Source: JAPWJZ01 sp965279315 (GTDB lineage Bacteria; Pseudomonadota; Alphaproteobacteria; Micavibrionales; UBA2020). Taken from it: 64,000 bases of DNA. Below are positions 52,235-60,927 of this stretch, in pieces. Made by a program: the position numbers and the translations under genes. Numbering within the stretch: position 1 is the first letter of the stretch; the number at the start of each line of letters is the position of its first letter. The notes beneath the pieces are model-generated. The model was not told where the DNA came from and did no database searches. It saw only the letters and a list, made by a program, of their open reading frames with translations. The stretch lies in assembly GCA_965279315.1 (NCBI GenBank), contig OZ257145.1, positions 2,046,001-2,110,000 on the forward strand, in the 5' to 3' direction.

Positions 52235-52250
52235 AGGCGGGAGTTTTAAA

Positions 52251-52715
52251 ATGAAAATCTGGGTCGATGCCGATGCCTGCCCGAAAGTCATCCGCGAAAT
52301 CGTCATCCGCGCCGCCGAACGCACGGGGCTGGAAACGGCCTTTGTCACCAATCAGGCATTGCGCCTCAATGTCGCGCCGCATATCAAGCTGATGCAAGTG
52401 CCGGATGGCCCTGACGTTGCCGACAGCCGGATTGTGGAGTTGTGCGAACCCGGCGACCTCGTCATCACCGCCGACATCCCCTTTGCCGCGCGCGTGGTGG
52501 AGAAGGGCGCAACTGCCCTCGACCCCGCCGGACGCCTCTACACCACGGAAAATATCAAACAGATTTTGAACATGCGCGATTTCATGGATTCCATGCGCGG
52601 CAGCGCGGTGCTTCTGGAACAAGGCGGCGGTGGCGGCCCGGGCTTCGGCCCCAAGGAGCGGCAGGAATTTTCAAACCAGCTGGATAAGTTTTTGGCGAAG
52701 GCGAAGAAGGGTTAA
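52251..52715 (+). CDS. YaiI/YqxD family protein (UPF0178)
   Basis: The 154-residue protein has the UPF0178 signature IWVDADACPKVIREI at the N-terminus, VPDGPDVADSRIVE, GDLVITADIPFAARVV and MRDFMDSMRGSG-like MDSMRGSAV. A PIN-like fold is known for this family but its substrate is not. GGGAG precedes the ATG. It abuts the convergent small membrane gene (0 bases between stops). Confidence 0.88.
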   Translation: MKIWVDADACPKVIREIVIRAAERTGLETAFVTNQALRLNVAPHIKLMQVPDGPDVADSRIVELCEPGDLVITADIPFAARVVEKGATALDPAGRLYTTENIKQILNMRDFMDSMRGSAVLLEQGGGGGPGFGPKERQEFSNQLDKFLAKAKKG

Positions 52716-52961
52716 TTAGGCGTTCATCTTCGCAATGAACGCGGGCAGTACAAAGAAATCGACCAGCCCCACAGCCACGATGCAGCCGCCCACCATTTTC
52801 TGGATATCGTCGCCAAGACCGATCAGCGTCGCCACGCCGCCGATGTTCAGCGCAATGGCCGTGCCCGCCACCATCATCACCGCGCCCGCGCCGCGCACGA
52901 TGTTGACGACCATCGCCGTGCCGCGCGCTTTTTGTTCGGGGGTCAGTTGTTGGTTGGTCAC
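52716..52961 (-). CDS. Small membrane protein, coupled to a channel-like gene
   Basis: The 81-residue protein has two hydrophobic helices (GAVMMVAGTAIALNIGGVATLIG and MVGGCIVAVGLVDFFVLPAFI) and a short cytosolic start. It begins with GTG overlapping the upstream gene's stop (GTGA). It is unrecognised and probably acts with the larger protein before it. Confidence 0.65.
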   Translation of the reverse strand: MTNQQLTPEQKARGTAMVVNIVRGAGAVMMVAGTAIALNIGGVATLIGLGDDIQKMVGGCIVAVGLVDFFVLPAFIAKMNA

Positions 52962-53800
52962 GCGTATTGCTCCAGTTCCGTCCGTTCGCTGATGCGCATG
53001 GGCAGGGATTTGAAGATGCCCTTGTGGAGGATCAGGTTGTAATTCATGCCGTCCTGTTCATCCACGTTGATGTTCTTGTGGATGACGAAATGGGAGTATG
53101 AGCGCGCATCCGTCCCCTGGATCAGGATTTGCAGGCAGCGGCGCACGCGGGCAGGGCGCACGCCTTCTTTCGCCACGGAATCCACAATCGCCTTGCCGGG
53201 GCGGAAGGGGTAGTTGCGCGTTTTCGAATTCGCCAGCAGGATGTCGCCCGGCACCGCGATGCTCCACGGCATGCGCTGTTCCATCACCAGTATGCGCTGT
53301 GGCGTGAACTGGTCGATGGTGAAGTAGGTGCGGAAGGTGTCTTCCTTGCCGTCCACGATATGCGTTTCCTCGACCGTCAGCGCAATCGCGAGCGTCACGT
53401 CCACAAGGTCGGCGGGGTAGAAGTTCGACATGCGCACCAGCACATAGGGCATCGCCGCATTCCATTGCGTGCTGAGCACGCCGCGTTTCGACAAAATCAG
53501 GTCAACGCGCGGGCGGATGAAGCGCGCCGTGATGACCGCGCTGAAAAACACGTTGAGGATCACAAGCCCGATCGACATCACCGCGATGATCGCGACGACC
53601 GACGCAATGCGCGCTTCGCTGTCGAGGTTGAGCGGCATGTCGTTCGGCAGGTTGATGCCGAACACGCTGGTCAGCGTTTGCAGCACATCCAGCTTCGCAT
53701 CCGGCAATGCGATGCCGAGCAGCAGCCAGCACGCGCTGAGCGTGACGACAATGCCGACAGTATATAATGCCGTGATCTTGAAAAAGTCGCGCTGGAACAT
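52958..53800 (-). CDS. Two-helix channel-like membrane protein
   Basis: The 280-residue protein has two membrane helices (about residues 8-30 and 70-100) around a ~40-residue loop (DVLQTLTSVFGINLPND). A beta-rich cytosolic domain follows (AMPYVLVRMSNFYPADLVDVTLAIALTVEE, then TPQRILVMEQRMPWSI). This order, with the RMSN strand and a charged beta-domain, resembles inward-rectifier K+ channel (KirBac) C-domains, but the TVGYG filter is missing. It may be a non-conducting relative or a different transporter. ATG 53800 has a weak G-rich site; the open frame continues to 53866. Confidence 0.5.
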   Translation of the reverse strand: MFQRDFFKITALYTVGIVVTLSACWLLLGIALPDAKLDVLQTLTSVFGINLPNDMPLNLDSEARIASVVAIIAVMSIGLVILNVFFSAVITARFIRPRVDLILSKRGVLSTQWNAAMPYVLVRMSNFYPADLVDVTLAIALTVEETHIVDGKEDTFRTYFTIDQFTPQRILVMEQRMPWSIAVPGDILLANSKTRNYPFRPGKAIVDSVAKEGVRPARVRRCLQILIQGTDARSYSHFVIHKNINVDEQDGMNYNLILHKGIFKSLPMRISERTELEQYA

Positions 53801-54081
53801 GAAAAGAACCCCCCGGATATGCCCGTCATTACTGTAGCGGGTTGGCGGAAAAACCCAAATCCCCAAATGCCGCGCGAATCCATATAGGGCGATAAATTTA
53901 CCATAACTTTCAATAATTTATAATTTGGGTAATTTTATTACATAGCCTTTTCAATGGCCTGCAAGGCGATTTGCTTTTTATTTGGAAATTAAGCGTAACT
54001 TAATTATTATCGAAAATAATAGGTCATGCCTGAGTTAAAGGTATGCGTTTTTATGGTGTGTAAAAGGGCGGTTTAAGGCGA
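53801..54081. other. AT-rich intergenic promoter region
   Basis: The 281-base gap separates divergent transcripts and is AT-rich from 53880. It holds the palindrome TTAAG-CGTAA-CTTAA (53989-54003) and a second one (ATTATTATCG / AAAATAAT). No gene-like ORF or known RNA is seen. The promoter of the HEIGH/VWA gene must lie here. Confidence 0.5.
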
Positions 54082-57000
54082 ATGGCCAACGGGCTTTCAG
54101 ACGCTGCTGCAAAAGTATTCGGCAAGGAGGAGATCGATCGGATCCTCTCCCTGCCTATGACGCAGATGCGTATCGAGCTGAAGCACGCCTATCAGGATAA
54201 AGCCTTCACGCAAGAACAGTTCGAAGACTTCGTGGATCGCCTTGCGAAAGTCGATAACCTCGGCACACAGGTCACGATTGCGAAGCAGGCGGCCGATAAA
54301 CGCGAAGTCGGCGATGCCATTGATATTGAATTGAACTCGCCCGCCAAACAGCTCCTCTGGGCGGCTGTCATGACGCGCATGATGCGCAGCGATGAAAAGG
54401 CGAAGGTTTCCAACAGCAATCTTTGGAAACAGATGCAGGATACCGTCGGTTTCAACAACGAAGCCATCGGCGTGTCGAAAGTCATCGCCCGTTCGCTGCA
54501 GAATGCCGACACGACCTTTGATTGGGGCGCGCCCGGCACCTGGTTCTATTTCCACCCGAAAAAGAACCATATCAATATAGACATGTATTACACGCTGCTG
54601 ATGGGCTTCGAGCATGTTCGCGCGGTCCACCTGCACGAGATCGGCCACTCGGAACTGTCGAACACCTATTCGCCGACAATGAAGAAGCTGTACGAAAAGG
54701 TGAAAATCCTGATCGACCCCAGCACGGCGAACCCCGATGCCGAAAACCCGAACAAGAAAAAGCCGCGCATCAAGATGAAAAAGGCGGAATACCGCCAGCT
54801 GATGCTCGATGTCGCCGAATGGCAGCTGCGCTTCAAGCTCTGGCATATGACGGAGGACACCGTCGTCAACCAGTTCTCCGCCAACAAATCGGGCGAGATC
54901 AACCAGAACTTCGGCAATTCGCTCAACTATGTCAGCGCCGTGCTGCAGGGCTTCGGTGAATTGATGTCGGGCGACGCGTATAAGCGCGACGTAAAAGTAT
55001 CGACCGACGCGCCCCCCGATGCGAACGATCCCAAACGCGCCGCATGGGAAGAAAAACAGCAGAAAAAAGAGGCCGCCGAGGCTGAACGCGCCGAGCGCTT
55101 GCGCCGCGCCACCACGCCGCTGACCGATGACGAAGTGAAGCAGATCCAGGGCGGCCAGATTTCGAAAGAAATCGCCACCAAAATGTTCGACCAGATCAAC
55201 ACCGCCGTGCTGCTAGCTTATTACGAACAGAACGGCATGTTCCGCGGCGTCGACAAAAACTGGGAACGCCTGCATATCATCCCGCAGGATATCCGCCGCG
55301 CGGTGGATGTTTCCGGCATTCCCGGCGCCGCCGGTAAGGACGCGTTCGAATACCTGATCGACATGTCGGTCGGGCAGGTGAACCCGAACAAGGAATTGAT
55401 GCGCATACCGCTCGACCGCCAGCGCGCGATCACGCATATGGCGGAACAGGTGCAGATCAAGCAGGCGACGTCGTCCTTCCTCGACCTCGCGAACGCCTTT
55501 GCCGATCTTGACGATAAAAACCATGAAGGCAAGACGCCGGAAATTCTGGCTGCCGATTATGCGTATGAATTGCTGGCGAAGCTCAAAATCACCAACTTGG
55601 CCGCTGATGCCGACCCCGTTGAAGCGGTGCTGTTCCTTGCCGCCAAGGCGCATGGCATCCGCAACCTGCAGCCGCAGGCCGCAGACCGCATTTTGCAGCA
55701 TGACCCGTACCAGACCCTGCAGGACAGCTACCGCGCCGTTGTCGGCTATACCTCTGAACAGCGCGGCATGGTCATGGAACATGTCTGGGACACCTACCTG
55801 AAGCCCTATGCCGATGTGATCCTGAAGGCCTACGAGGAAAAACTCGACAAAAAGGCCGAGCAGAAGAAACAGCAGCAGAAAGACAAGAAGCAGGACCAGA
55901 ACCAGCAGGGTCAGCAAGGTCAAAAAGGCCAGCAGGGCGGCGAAGGCCAGTCGAGCGATGGCGACGGCGAGGGCAGCAGCTCCGGCGGCGCGGATTCCGA
56001 ACCCGATATCAGCGACAATCAGGAAGAGGGCGAAGGCCAGGACAGCGGTATCGAAATCACCGATGACGAAAACGACGGTGAATCGAAAGACGGCGATCCC
56101 TCCGACGACAACGAAAAAGACGGCGAAGGCCAGGAAAACGACGATCAGGACGGCAAGGGCGGCGCGGGCGACGATGACGAAGTCGAACTGGACGACGACG
56201 ACATGAGCCAGATCGGCGACCTGAACGAAAGCCCCGACGAAGGCCGCGAGCAGGAAGCCGCCGAAAACGAAGCCAATGCGAACGATAACGCAAAAGACGG
56301 CAAGGATCAGGAGGGGCAGGACCAGAAAAGCCAGCCCAAGAAAGTCAGCGACTATAAAGACAAGGAACCCGCGCGCGAAGACCTGACCGAACAGGAAAAG
56401 CAGGAACGCCGCGAAGCCGCCAAAAACATGCCCGAAGGCAACAAGCTGGATAAAAACACCGCGCAGGACACGCAGGACGTCGACCTTGCGAAACTCGCGA
56501 AGGGTGATTACCGCGATTTCAACCGCCGCGTCTATGAACTGTCGCCGGTCATTTCGCAGCAGGCGCGCATTTATCAAAACATCCGCGCCGAACAGCGCCG
56601 CGCGATCCGCAAGATGTCCCGCGACCAGCATTCTTTCATCGCGTCCGACGGCAACTTCCTCGGCCGTCACGACATGGAAAAATCGCGCCGCACGAAGCTG
56701 AAGCAGGCGTTCGGCCAGCCCGTGAATGTGGAAGACTTTAAAAAGATCAAGCGCGACGAACAGGCGTTTGCCGATTCAACGATCGAGATTATTTCCCTTA
56801 TCGACGGTTCAGGCTCGATGCCCATGAAAAACCTCGGCAATGGCGTGAATGCGATGGAAGTGGCGCTGCAAAGCGCGGTCATCAATTACATGGCGGCGCG
56901 CAAGGCCGGCATCGACGGCTGGATCATCATATGGGGCAATGCCAAGCCGCTGATCGTCGCTTCGCCCGACATGCCGCTGAAGGAAGTCGGCGAAAATGTG

Positions 57001-57462
57001 CAGCGCGTGCGCGGCGGCATCAACAGCGGCACTGCGCTCGCGCCCGGTTTCGATACCACCATGCAGACGCTGGCCGAGCACCGCAATAAAAACGGCACGA
57101 TCAGCGGATCGTCCCATATCATGGTCTATTCGGACGGCGAGATTCAGGACGAAGCGGCCGCGCAGCTGCGCATCGAAACCATCACGCAGGGTACCAAGAA
57201 CGTCTCGATCGACGTCGCCGTGCTGGTCAGCAAAGGCAGCCGCGAGGCGCCGACCGAGATGGAGCGCATGATTAACAAGATTACTGCGAAAAGCGGCGAC
57301 CGCAAGGTGGGCGTGCTGCGTGGCGACGATGCCCGCACCGTGCCGCTGGAACTGTCCCGCCGCACCCTGCAGCGCGTGAAGCGTTTCAAGGTGGAAGTGG
57401 TGCCCGATGACCGCAAGCGCGCCATCTACAAGGCCGTCTCGCGCAAACTGAACGAAATGTGA
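54082..57462 (+). CDS. Large HEIGH metalloprotease-like protein with C-terminal VWA domain
   Basis: The 1126-residue cytosolic protein has three parts. The N-terminal region has a zincin motif HEIGH (residues ~185-189, in VHLHEIGHSELSNTYSP). An acidic, Asp/Glu/Gln/Gly-rich linker (~590-760) is strongly charged, as in CobT. The C-terminal VWA domain has the MIDAS start SLIDGSGSMPMKN (~905-915), SGTALAPGFDT and MVYSDGEIQDEA. The VWA plus acidic linker plus neighbouring AAA+ gene is the MoxR/VWA or CobT/CobS chaperone arrangement used to insert metals or remodel proteins. The added HEIGH domain is unusual. It is followed at 35 bases by the AAA+ gene. Confidence 0.75.
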   Translation: MANGLSDAAAKVFGKEEIDRILSLPMTQMRIELKHAYQDKAFTQEQFEDFVDRLAKVDNLGTQVTIAKQAADKREVGDAIDIELNSPAKQLLWAAVMTRMMRSDEKAKVSNSNLWKQMQDTVGFNNEAIGVSKVIARSLQNADTTFDWGAPGTWFYFHPKKNHINIDMYYTLLMGFEHVRAVHLHEIGHSELSNTYSPTMKKLYEKVKILIDPSTANPDAENPNKKKPRIKMKKAEYRQLMLDVAEWQLRFKLWHMTEDTVVNQFSANKSGEINQNFGNSLNYVSAVLQGFGELMSGDAYKRDVKVSTDAPPDANDPKRAAWEEKQQKKEAAEAERAERLRRATTPLTDDEVKQIQGGQISKEIATKMFDQINTAVLLAYYEQNGMFRGVDKNWERLHIIPQDIRRAVDVSGIPGAAGKDAFEYLIDMSVGQVNPNKELMRIPLDRQRAITHMAEQVQIKQATSSFLDLANAFADLDDKNHEGKTPEILAADYAYELLAKLKITNLAADADPVEAVLFLAAKAHGIRNLQPQAADRILQHDPYQTLQDSYRAVVGYTSEQRGMVMEHVWDTYLKPYADVILKAYEEKLDKKAEQKKQQQKDKKQDQNQQGQQGQKGQQGGEGQSSDGDGEGSSSGGADSEPDISDNQEEGEGQDSGIEITDDENDGESKDGDPSDDNEKDGEGQENDDQDGKGGAGDDDEVELDDDDMSQIGDLNESPDEGREQEAAENEANANDNAKDGKDQEGQDQKSQPKKVSDYKDKEPAREDLTEQEKQERREAAKNMPEGNKLDKNTAQDTQDVDLAKLAKGDYRDFNRRVYELSPVISQQARIYQNIRAEQRRAIRKMSRDQHSFIASDGNFLGRHDMEKSRRTKLKQAFGQPVNVEDFKKIKRDEQAFADSTIEIISLIDGSGSMPMKNLGNGVNAMEVALQSAVINYMAARKAGIDGWIIIWGNAKPLIVASPDMPLKEVGENVQRVRGGINSGTALAPGFDTTMQTLAEHRNKNGTISGSSHIMVYSDGEIQDEAAAQLRIETITQGTKNVSIDVAVLVSKGSREAPTEMERMINKITAKSGDRKVGVLRGDDARTVPLELSRRTLQRVKRFKVEVVPDDRKRAIYKAVSRKLNEM

Positions 57463-57497
57463 TTGTTGGATAAAAAGGTTTTAACAGGAGAAACCAA

Positions 57498-60239
57498 ATG
57501 GCTGAAGACAAGAAACCCGAATCCCTGATGACCAAGCGCAGGATCGACCTGACGCCCGCGGAAATCGCGAGCCTCAAGCGCCCGGTCGGTATTTCGGGCC
57601 TGCCGTATCCCAAGATCAAGCTTGTGGAAGACGCGCAGGGCAACGTCCAGCATCAGGTGCAGATCGTACAGGACACGCGCAACCCGATCGTCGTTTTCTC
57701 CGACATGTCGACCAAAAAGGTCAACGGCATCATGTATCGCGAAATGGCGATCCCTGCGATGATGCACATGACCCAGAAAATCCTCGAGCGCACCGACCCC
57801 TCGCGCTCCGACCGCATTATCGCGCTGCTGGGCGAGGCATCGTACGGTAAATCGCACGAATTCAAGAAAATCGGCCGCATGCTGCACCCTGACGGCGCGA
57901 TCCAGGTCGATTGCGGCGGCATGAACATGCACGAAATCCTGTTCCGCACCGTCATCGACTACGGCAAGGGCGTGAAGGATCTGTTCGACAAGCGCGTTGA
58001 AAGCGGCAAGGTATCTGCAGATACGCTGGCAACGCTGGAATCGGAATTCCCCGGTTCTGTTATAAGCAAGCCCACGGCTATCCGGGATGCCAATTCCTCT
58101 ACCACCTATGAAATCGAAAGCTTCAAGATCAACTGGGACGCTGTTGGTAAGCCTGCGAAAGACGAAGAAGGCAAGACGACCGAAGACCGCGGCGACGCCG
58201 TGCGCCGCGCGAAAGGGTTGATGGAATTCCTCTACGAAAAAGAGGGCATTTCGGTGCAGCAGAACTCCTTCGGCGTGAAAACCGTGCCGGGCGAGCTGTA
58301 TGAATCATGGATCACCGGCCGCCCGCTGCTGCTCGACGAATTGACCAAGGCGATCCCGGAATCCCTGGACGTGCTGAACACGGTGACGCAGGTGTTCAAC
58401 GGCGAAAGCCCCTCCGCGCGCATTTATAACCCGATGTCTGAATCGGGCGACAGCGCGGATAACGACAGCCCCAAATACCTCGACTTCAACGCCAAAGACA
58501 TGCGCGCCAGCTGGATTTTGGGCGTGGCGGGTAACGAGGCATCGGACGGTATCACCACTCATGAACTCTCCAAATCCCTCGGCTCGCGCCTCTACGTCAT
58601 GCGCGTGGGTGATGCGGGGCAGGCGGACTGGGCGCACCGGACCTCGCAGGTCTGGACCGGCCTGCCGCTGACGACGCTGTATACCGTGTTTGGCAAGGCA
58701 GCTCAAGCGCAGCCCGAAGCCTTCGGCAAATTCCTTGTCGACCTGCGCAAGCTGGAACTGTCGGCCGAGGAAGTCAACGCGATCCCGCCGCACCAGATCG
58801 AATTCCTGATGAAATATCCGGACACCGTCAAGGCCGCGAACCAGGTCTCGACGTTCTGGAGCGAGCAGGACCAGCTGTCGCATGACGACAGCCCCTTGCT
58901 GTCGCAGGACGCCTATAAAGGCCTCGTGGATGAATTGGGCGAGGGCGCGCGCAATATCGGCATCACCTTCCGCACCATCACCGCGTCCTATAACGACGCG
59001 CGCCACACGACGCCGGAGGCGCGCCCCGTGTCGGAAGCGGTCGTCAACCTCGACCTTGCGAAAACCTTCAACGATCTCGACACCAGCGTCATCGGGCAGA
59101 CCGCGCCCGGCTGGCACAGCTTCGGTGCGAATTTGGCCGAGGCGATCCGCTGGAACATCGTCAACGCAACCGTCGGCATGAAGAAAACCCGCGGCGCGCT
59201 GATGAAGCTTGCGAAAGACAACGGCATTACGCCCGAGGATTTCAAGGAAGCGCTGCCCAGCGCCGACATCAAGCCGCTGTCGAGCCTGCTGAAGTTCGAC
59301 GAAAATCCGGAAGTCGCGGGATCGGAAGAGCTGCAGGCTCTCCGCACCATCGCAACCGCCGCGATCCGCGCGCAGTTCAAAAATATCCGCCAGTCGGATG
59401 AAGGCATCATCCCGATGGTGAGCCTGATCCGCGCCGTGAAAGAACTGGAAGAACAAAGACAGGCGAACCCGCAAACCGTCATCGTCCCCAACGATGATGT
59501 GAACACCATCGGCGCATCGCCGCTGGTGGCCGCGCAGGCGATCCCCGTGTTCGACCTGCCCGAAGACGACAGCGCGTTCGAGCTGATGGATTTCCGTGCC
59601 GTGCTGGGTGCGCTGGTCGCCCCCAAATACATGGAAGAAAACCGCGAGCGTTTCTGGCCCGTGGGCTTCACGCAGAAACTCGACAACCCGCCCGATATGG
59701 CGAACCCCGAAAAGGTCGAGCCGTATAACATCGGCGAAGGCAAGGGCAAATGGGGCTTCAACCTCACCGTCCTGAACGCGACCAACGAGAAACAGGAACA
59801 GGTCTACCTGTGGCTGATCGAGGACAAGGTGCGCCTCGATAAGACGCAGACAGATTGGCACCGCTATATGCTGGTCGGCCCCGAAGCCATCTCGCCCGAT
59901 CTTGAATCGCAGCTGGCCAAGGGCGGCGTGCAGTATGTGGTGAAGGATGACGCCAACACCGCAGAGGCCGTCAACAGCTTCCTCGTCGAAGGCGCGCGCG
60001 TGCGCGGCGAAGACAACAAGATGGCCGTCGCCGATGCGAAAGAAGTGACGGAAATGATCGTGAAGGCCTTCGCGGTGCAATGCCCGCTGCCCCGCGTCAT
60101 GCCCGGCACCGACCCCAACGAACAGATCATCCCCGAAGATGCGACACTCGGCGACATGATCCATGAAGCGAAGGAAGCGCCCGCCGTTTTCACCAGCATC
60201 ATGAAACCGAAAGCGAAAATTGCCGCACCCGCGCGCTAA
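57498..60239 (+). CDS. Divergent AAA+ (MoxR/CobS-like) ATPase
   Basis: The 913-residue protein has a Walker A loop GEASYGKS (residues ~112-119) and a Walker B motif LLLDELTKAIPES (Asp280-Glu281), then an arginine-rich sensor region (MRASWILGVAGNEASDGIT). The AAA+ core covers ~60-420; the remaining ~490 residues are unlike known MoxR proteins and probably form a substrate or oligomer domain. The GEASYGKS spelling is unusual, with S-Y instead of the G-x of GxxGxGK. AGGAG lies upstream. It is the second gene of the HEIGH-VWA module. Confidence 0.75.
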   Translation: MAEDKKPESLMTKRRIDLTPAEIASLKRPVGISGLPYPKIKLVEDAQGNVQHQVQIVQDTRNPIVVFSDMSTKKVNGIMYREMAIPAMMHMTQKILERTDPSRSDRIIALLGEASYGKSHEFKKIGRMLHPDGAIQVDCGGMNMHEILFRTVIDYGKGVKDLFDKRVESGKVSADTLATLESEFPGSVISKPTAIRDANSSTTYEIESFKINWDAVGKPAKDEEGKTTEDRGDAVRRAKGLMEFLYEKEGISVQQNSFGVKTVPGELYESWITGRPLLLDELTKAIPESLDVLNTVTQVFNGESPSARIYNPMSESGDSADNDSPKYLDFNAKDMRASWILGVAGNEASDGITTHELSKSLGSRLYVMRVGDAGQADWAHRTSQVWTGLPLTTLYTVFGKAAQAQPEAFGKFLVDLRKLELSAEEVNAIPPHQIEFLMKYPDTVKAANQVSTFWSEQDQLSHDDSPLLSQDAYKGLVDELGEGARNIGITFRTITASYNDARHTTPEARPVSEAVVNLDLAKTFNDLDTSVIGQTAPGWHSFGANLAEAIRWNIVNATVGMKKTRGALMKLAKDNGITPEDFKEALPSADIKPLSSLLKFDENPEVAGSEELQALRTIATAAIRAQFKNIRQSDEGIIPMVSLIRAVKELEEQRQANPQTVIVPNDDVNTIGASPLVAAQAIPVFDLPEDDSAFELMDFRAVLGALVAPKYMEENRERFWPVGFTQKLDNPPDMANPEKVEPYNIGEGKGKWGFNLTVLNATNEKQEQVYLWLIEDKVRLDKTQTDWHRYMLVGPEAISPDLESQLAKGGVQYVVKDDANTAEAVNSFLVEGARVRGEDNKMAVADAKEVTEMIVKAFAVQCPLPRVMPGTDPNEQIIPEDATLGDMIHEAKEAPAVFTSIMKPKAKIAAPAR

Positions 60240-60258
60240 TTTGAAAGGATAAAAACCT

Positions 60259-60573
60259 ATGCAAGTGAATGCACAATACATGCGCGACGTGCTGCAGACC
60301 CTCGCGCTGCACGAAGCGACAGACTCCGCCGCGCTCGGCATGCAGCATGGCAGCCGCATCGCGCGCATCCAGCCGAAAAGCTGGCAGGCCGACATTATCC
60401 GCAAGACCGCAGACCTGAAAATGGCGATGGACCCGGCGGAATTTAAAACGCTGATGGATAATGCAGACGTGCCTGTGATTTTTTTGCCGCAGGAGGCATT
60501 CATCACCGCTGAAATCATTGATGGAATCTGCCGCGAAAGTCCCTTCAATAAGATGGTTATTTGGGAAGTTTGA
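60259..60573 (+). CDS. Small third protein of the VWA/AAA+ module
   Basis: The 104-residue soluble protein has alpha/beta character (MRDVLQTLALHEATDSAALG, then VPVIFLPQEAFITAEIIDGICRESPF). It lies 19 bases after the AAA+ gene with AAAGGA upstream and is probably translated with it. It is unrecognised. As VWA/MoxR systems often carry a substrate or adaptor protein, it could be the client or adaptor of the ATPase. Confidence 0.65.
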   Translation: MQVNAQYMRDVLQTLALHEATDSAALGMQHGSRIARIQPKSWQADIIRKTADLKMAMDPAEFKTLMDNADVPVIFLPQEAFITAEIIDGICRESPFNKMVIWEV

Positions 60574-60927
60574 GCGTAAGCGCGCGCGCCAGATAAAAAT
60601 GTCGCTTTCCTGTGACACTCTTCTGTGTCATAGTCATCACATTATAAACCCTAACGACGGAGGAAATGAATGAACACATCAGTATTTGCAGCATCATTTC
60701 CGGGTATCCGCTGACGACGTAATGTCTCAACCGGCGCCTGGAAGAACTAACGGTCCAGGTCTCAGCCGGAGAACAACTCAAGCCTCCACTGACATCTAAA
60801 GCGATAAGAACGACAAGCTCGACTTGCCTCTATGCCATTTCAACATGGCGGCATTTGGTCTGGATCCGTAACGGTCTTTAACAAAGGGAACGCGGGTGCG
60901 TTTAATAAACGCCCTGCATCAAAAGTC
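60574..60927 (+). promoter_or_regulatory. Structured 5' leader of the ABC exporter gene
   Basis: The ~350 bases before ATG 60928 hold a short leader ORF (60670-60714) and three hairpins. The first is CCGG-CG-CCTGG / CCAGG-TCTCA-GCCGG (about 60729-60771). A smaller one is CAAG-CTCGA-CTTG (about 60811-60826). The last is GGG-T-GCGTTT-AAT-AAACGC-CC (60893-60914), just before the ATG. No Rfam class is recognised by eye. The order of peptide, hairpins and gene is that of an attenuator or ribosome-stalling leader. Confidence 0.5.
60670..60714 (+). CDS. Leader peptide upstream of the ABC exporter
   Basis: A 14-codon ORF (peptide MNTSVFAASFPGIR) starts at ATG 60670, five bases after ACGGAGGA, one of the best ribosome sites in the window. 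An overlapping ORF starts at 60666 (19 codons with stop) but its spacing is too short. A strong site for so short an ORF suggests that translation itself, or stalling in it, controls the following hairpins and the exporter gene. Confidence 0.5.
   Translation: MNTSVFAASFPGIR

Noticed and set aside
58305..60548. 747-codon minus-strand frame opposite the AAA+ gene
   Set aside because: It lies opposite a gene with Walker motifs, shows the typical antisense Arg/Gly/His bias and has no ribosome site.
60832..60927. Upstream in-frame start of the ABC exporter
   Set aside because: No ribosome site, and the region forms part of the leader hairpins; kept only as an alternative.
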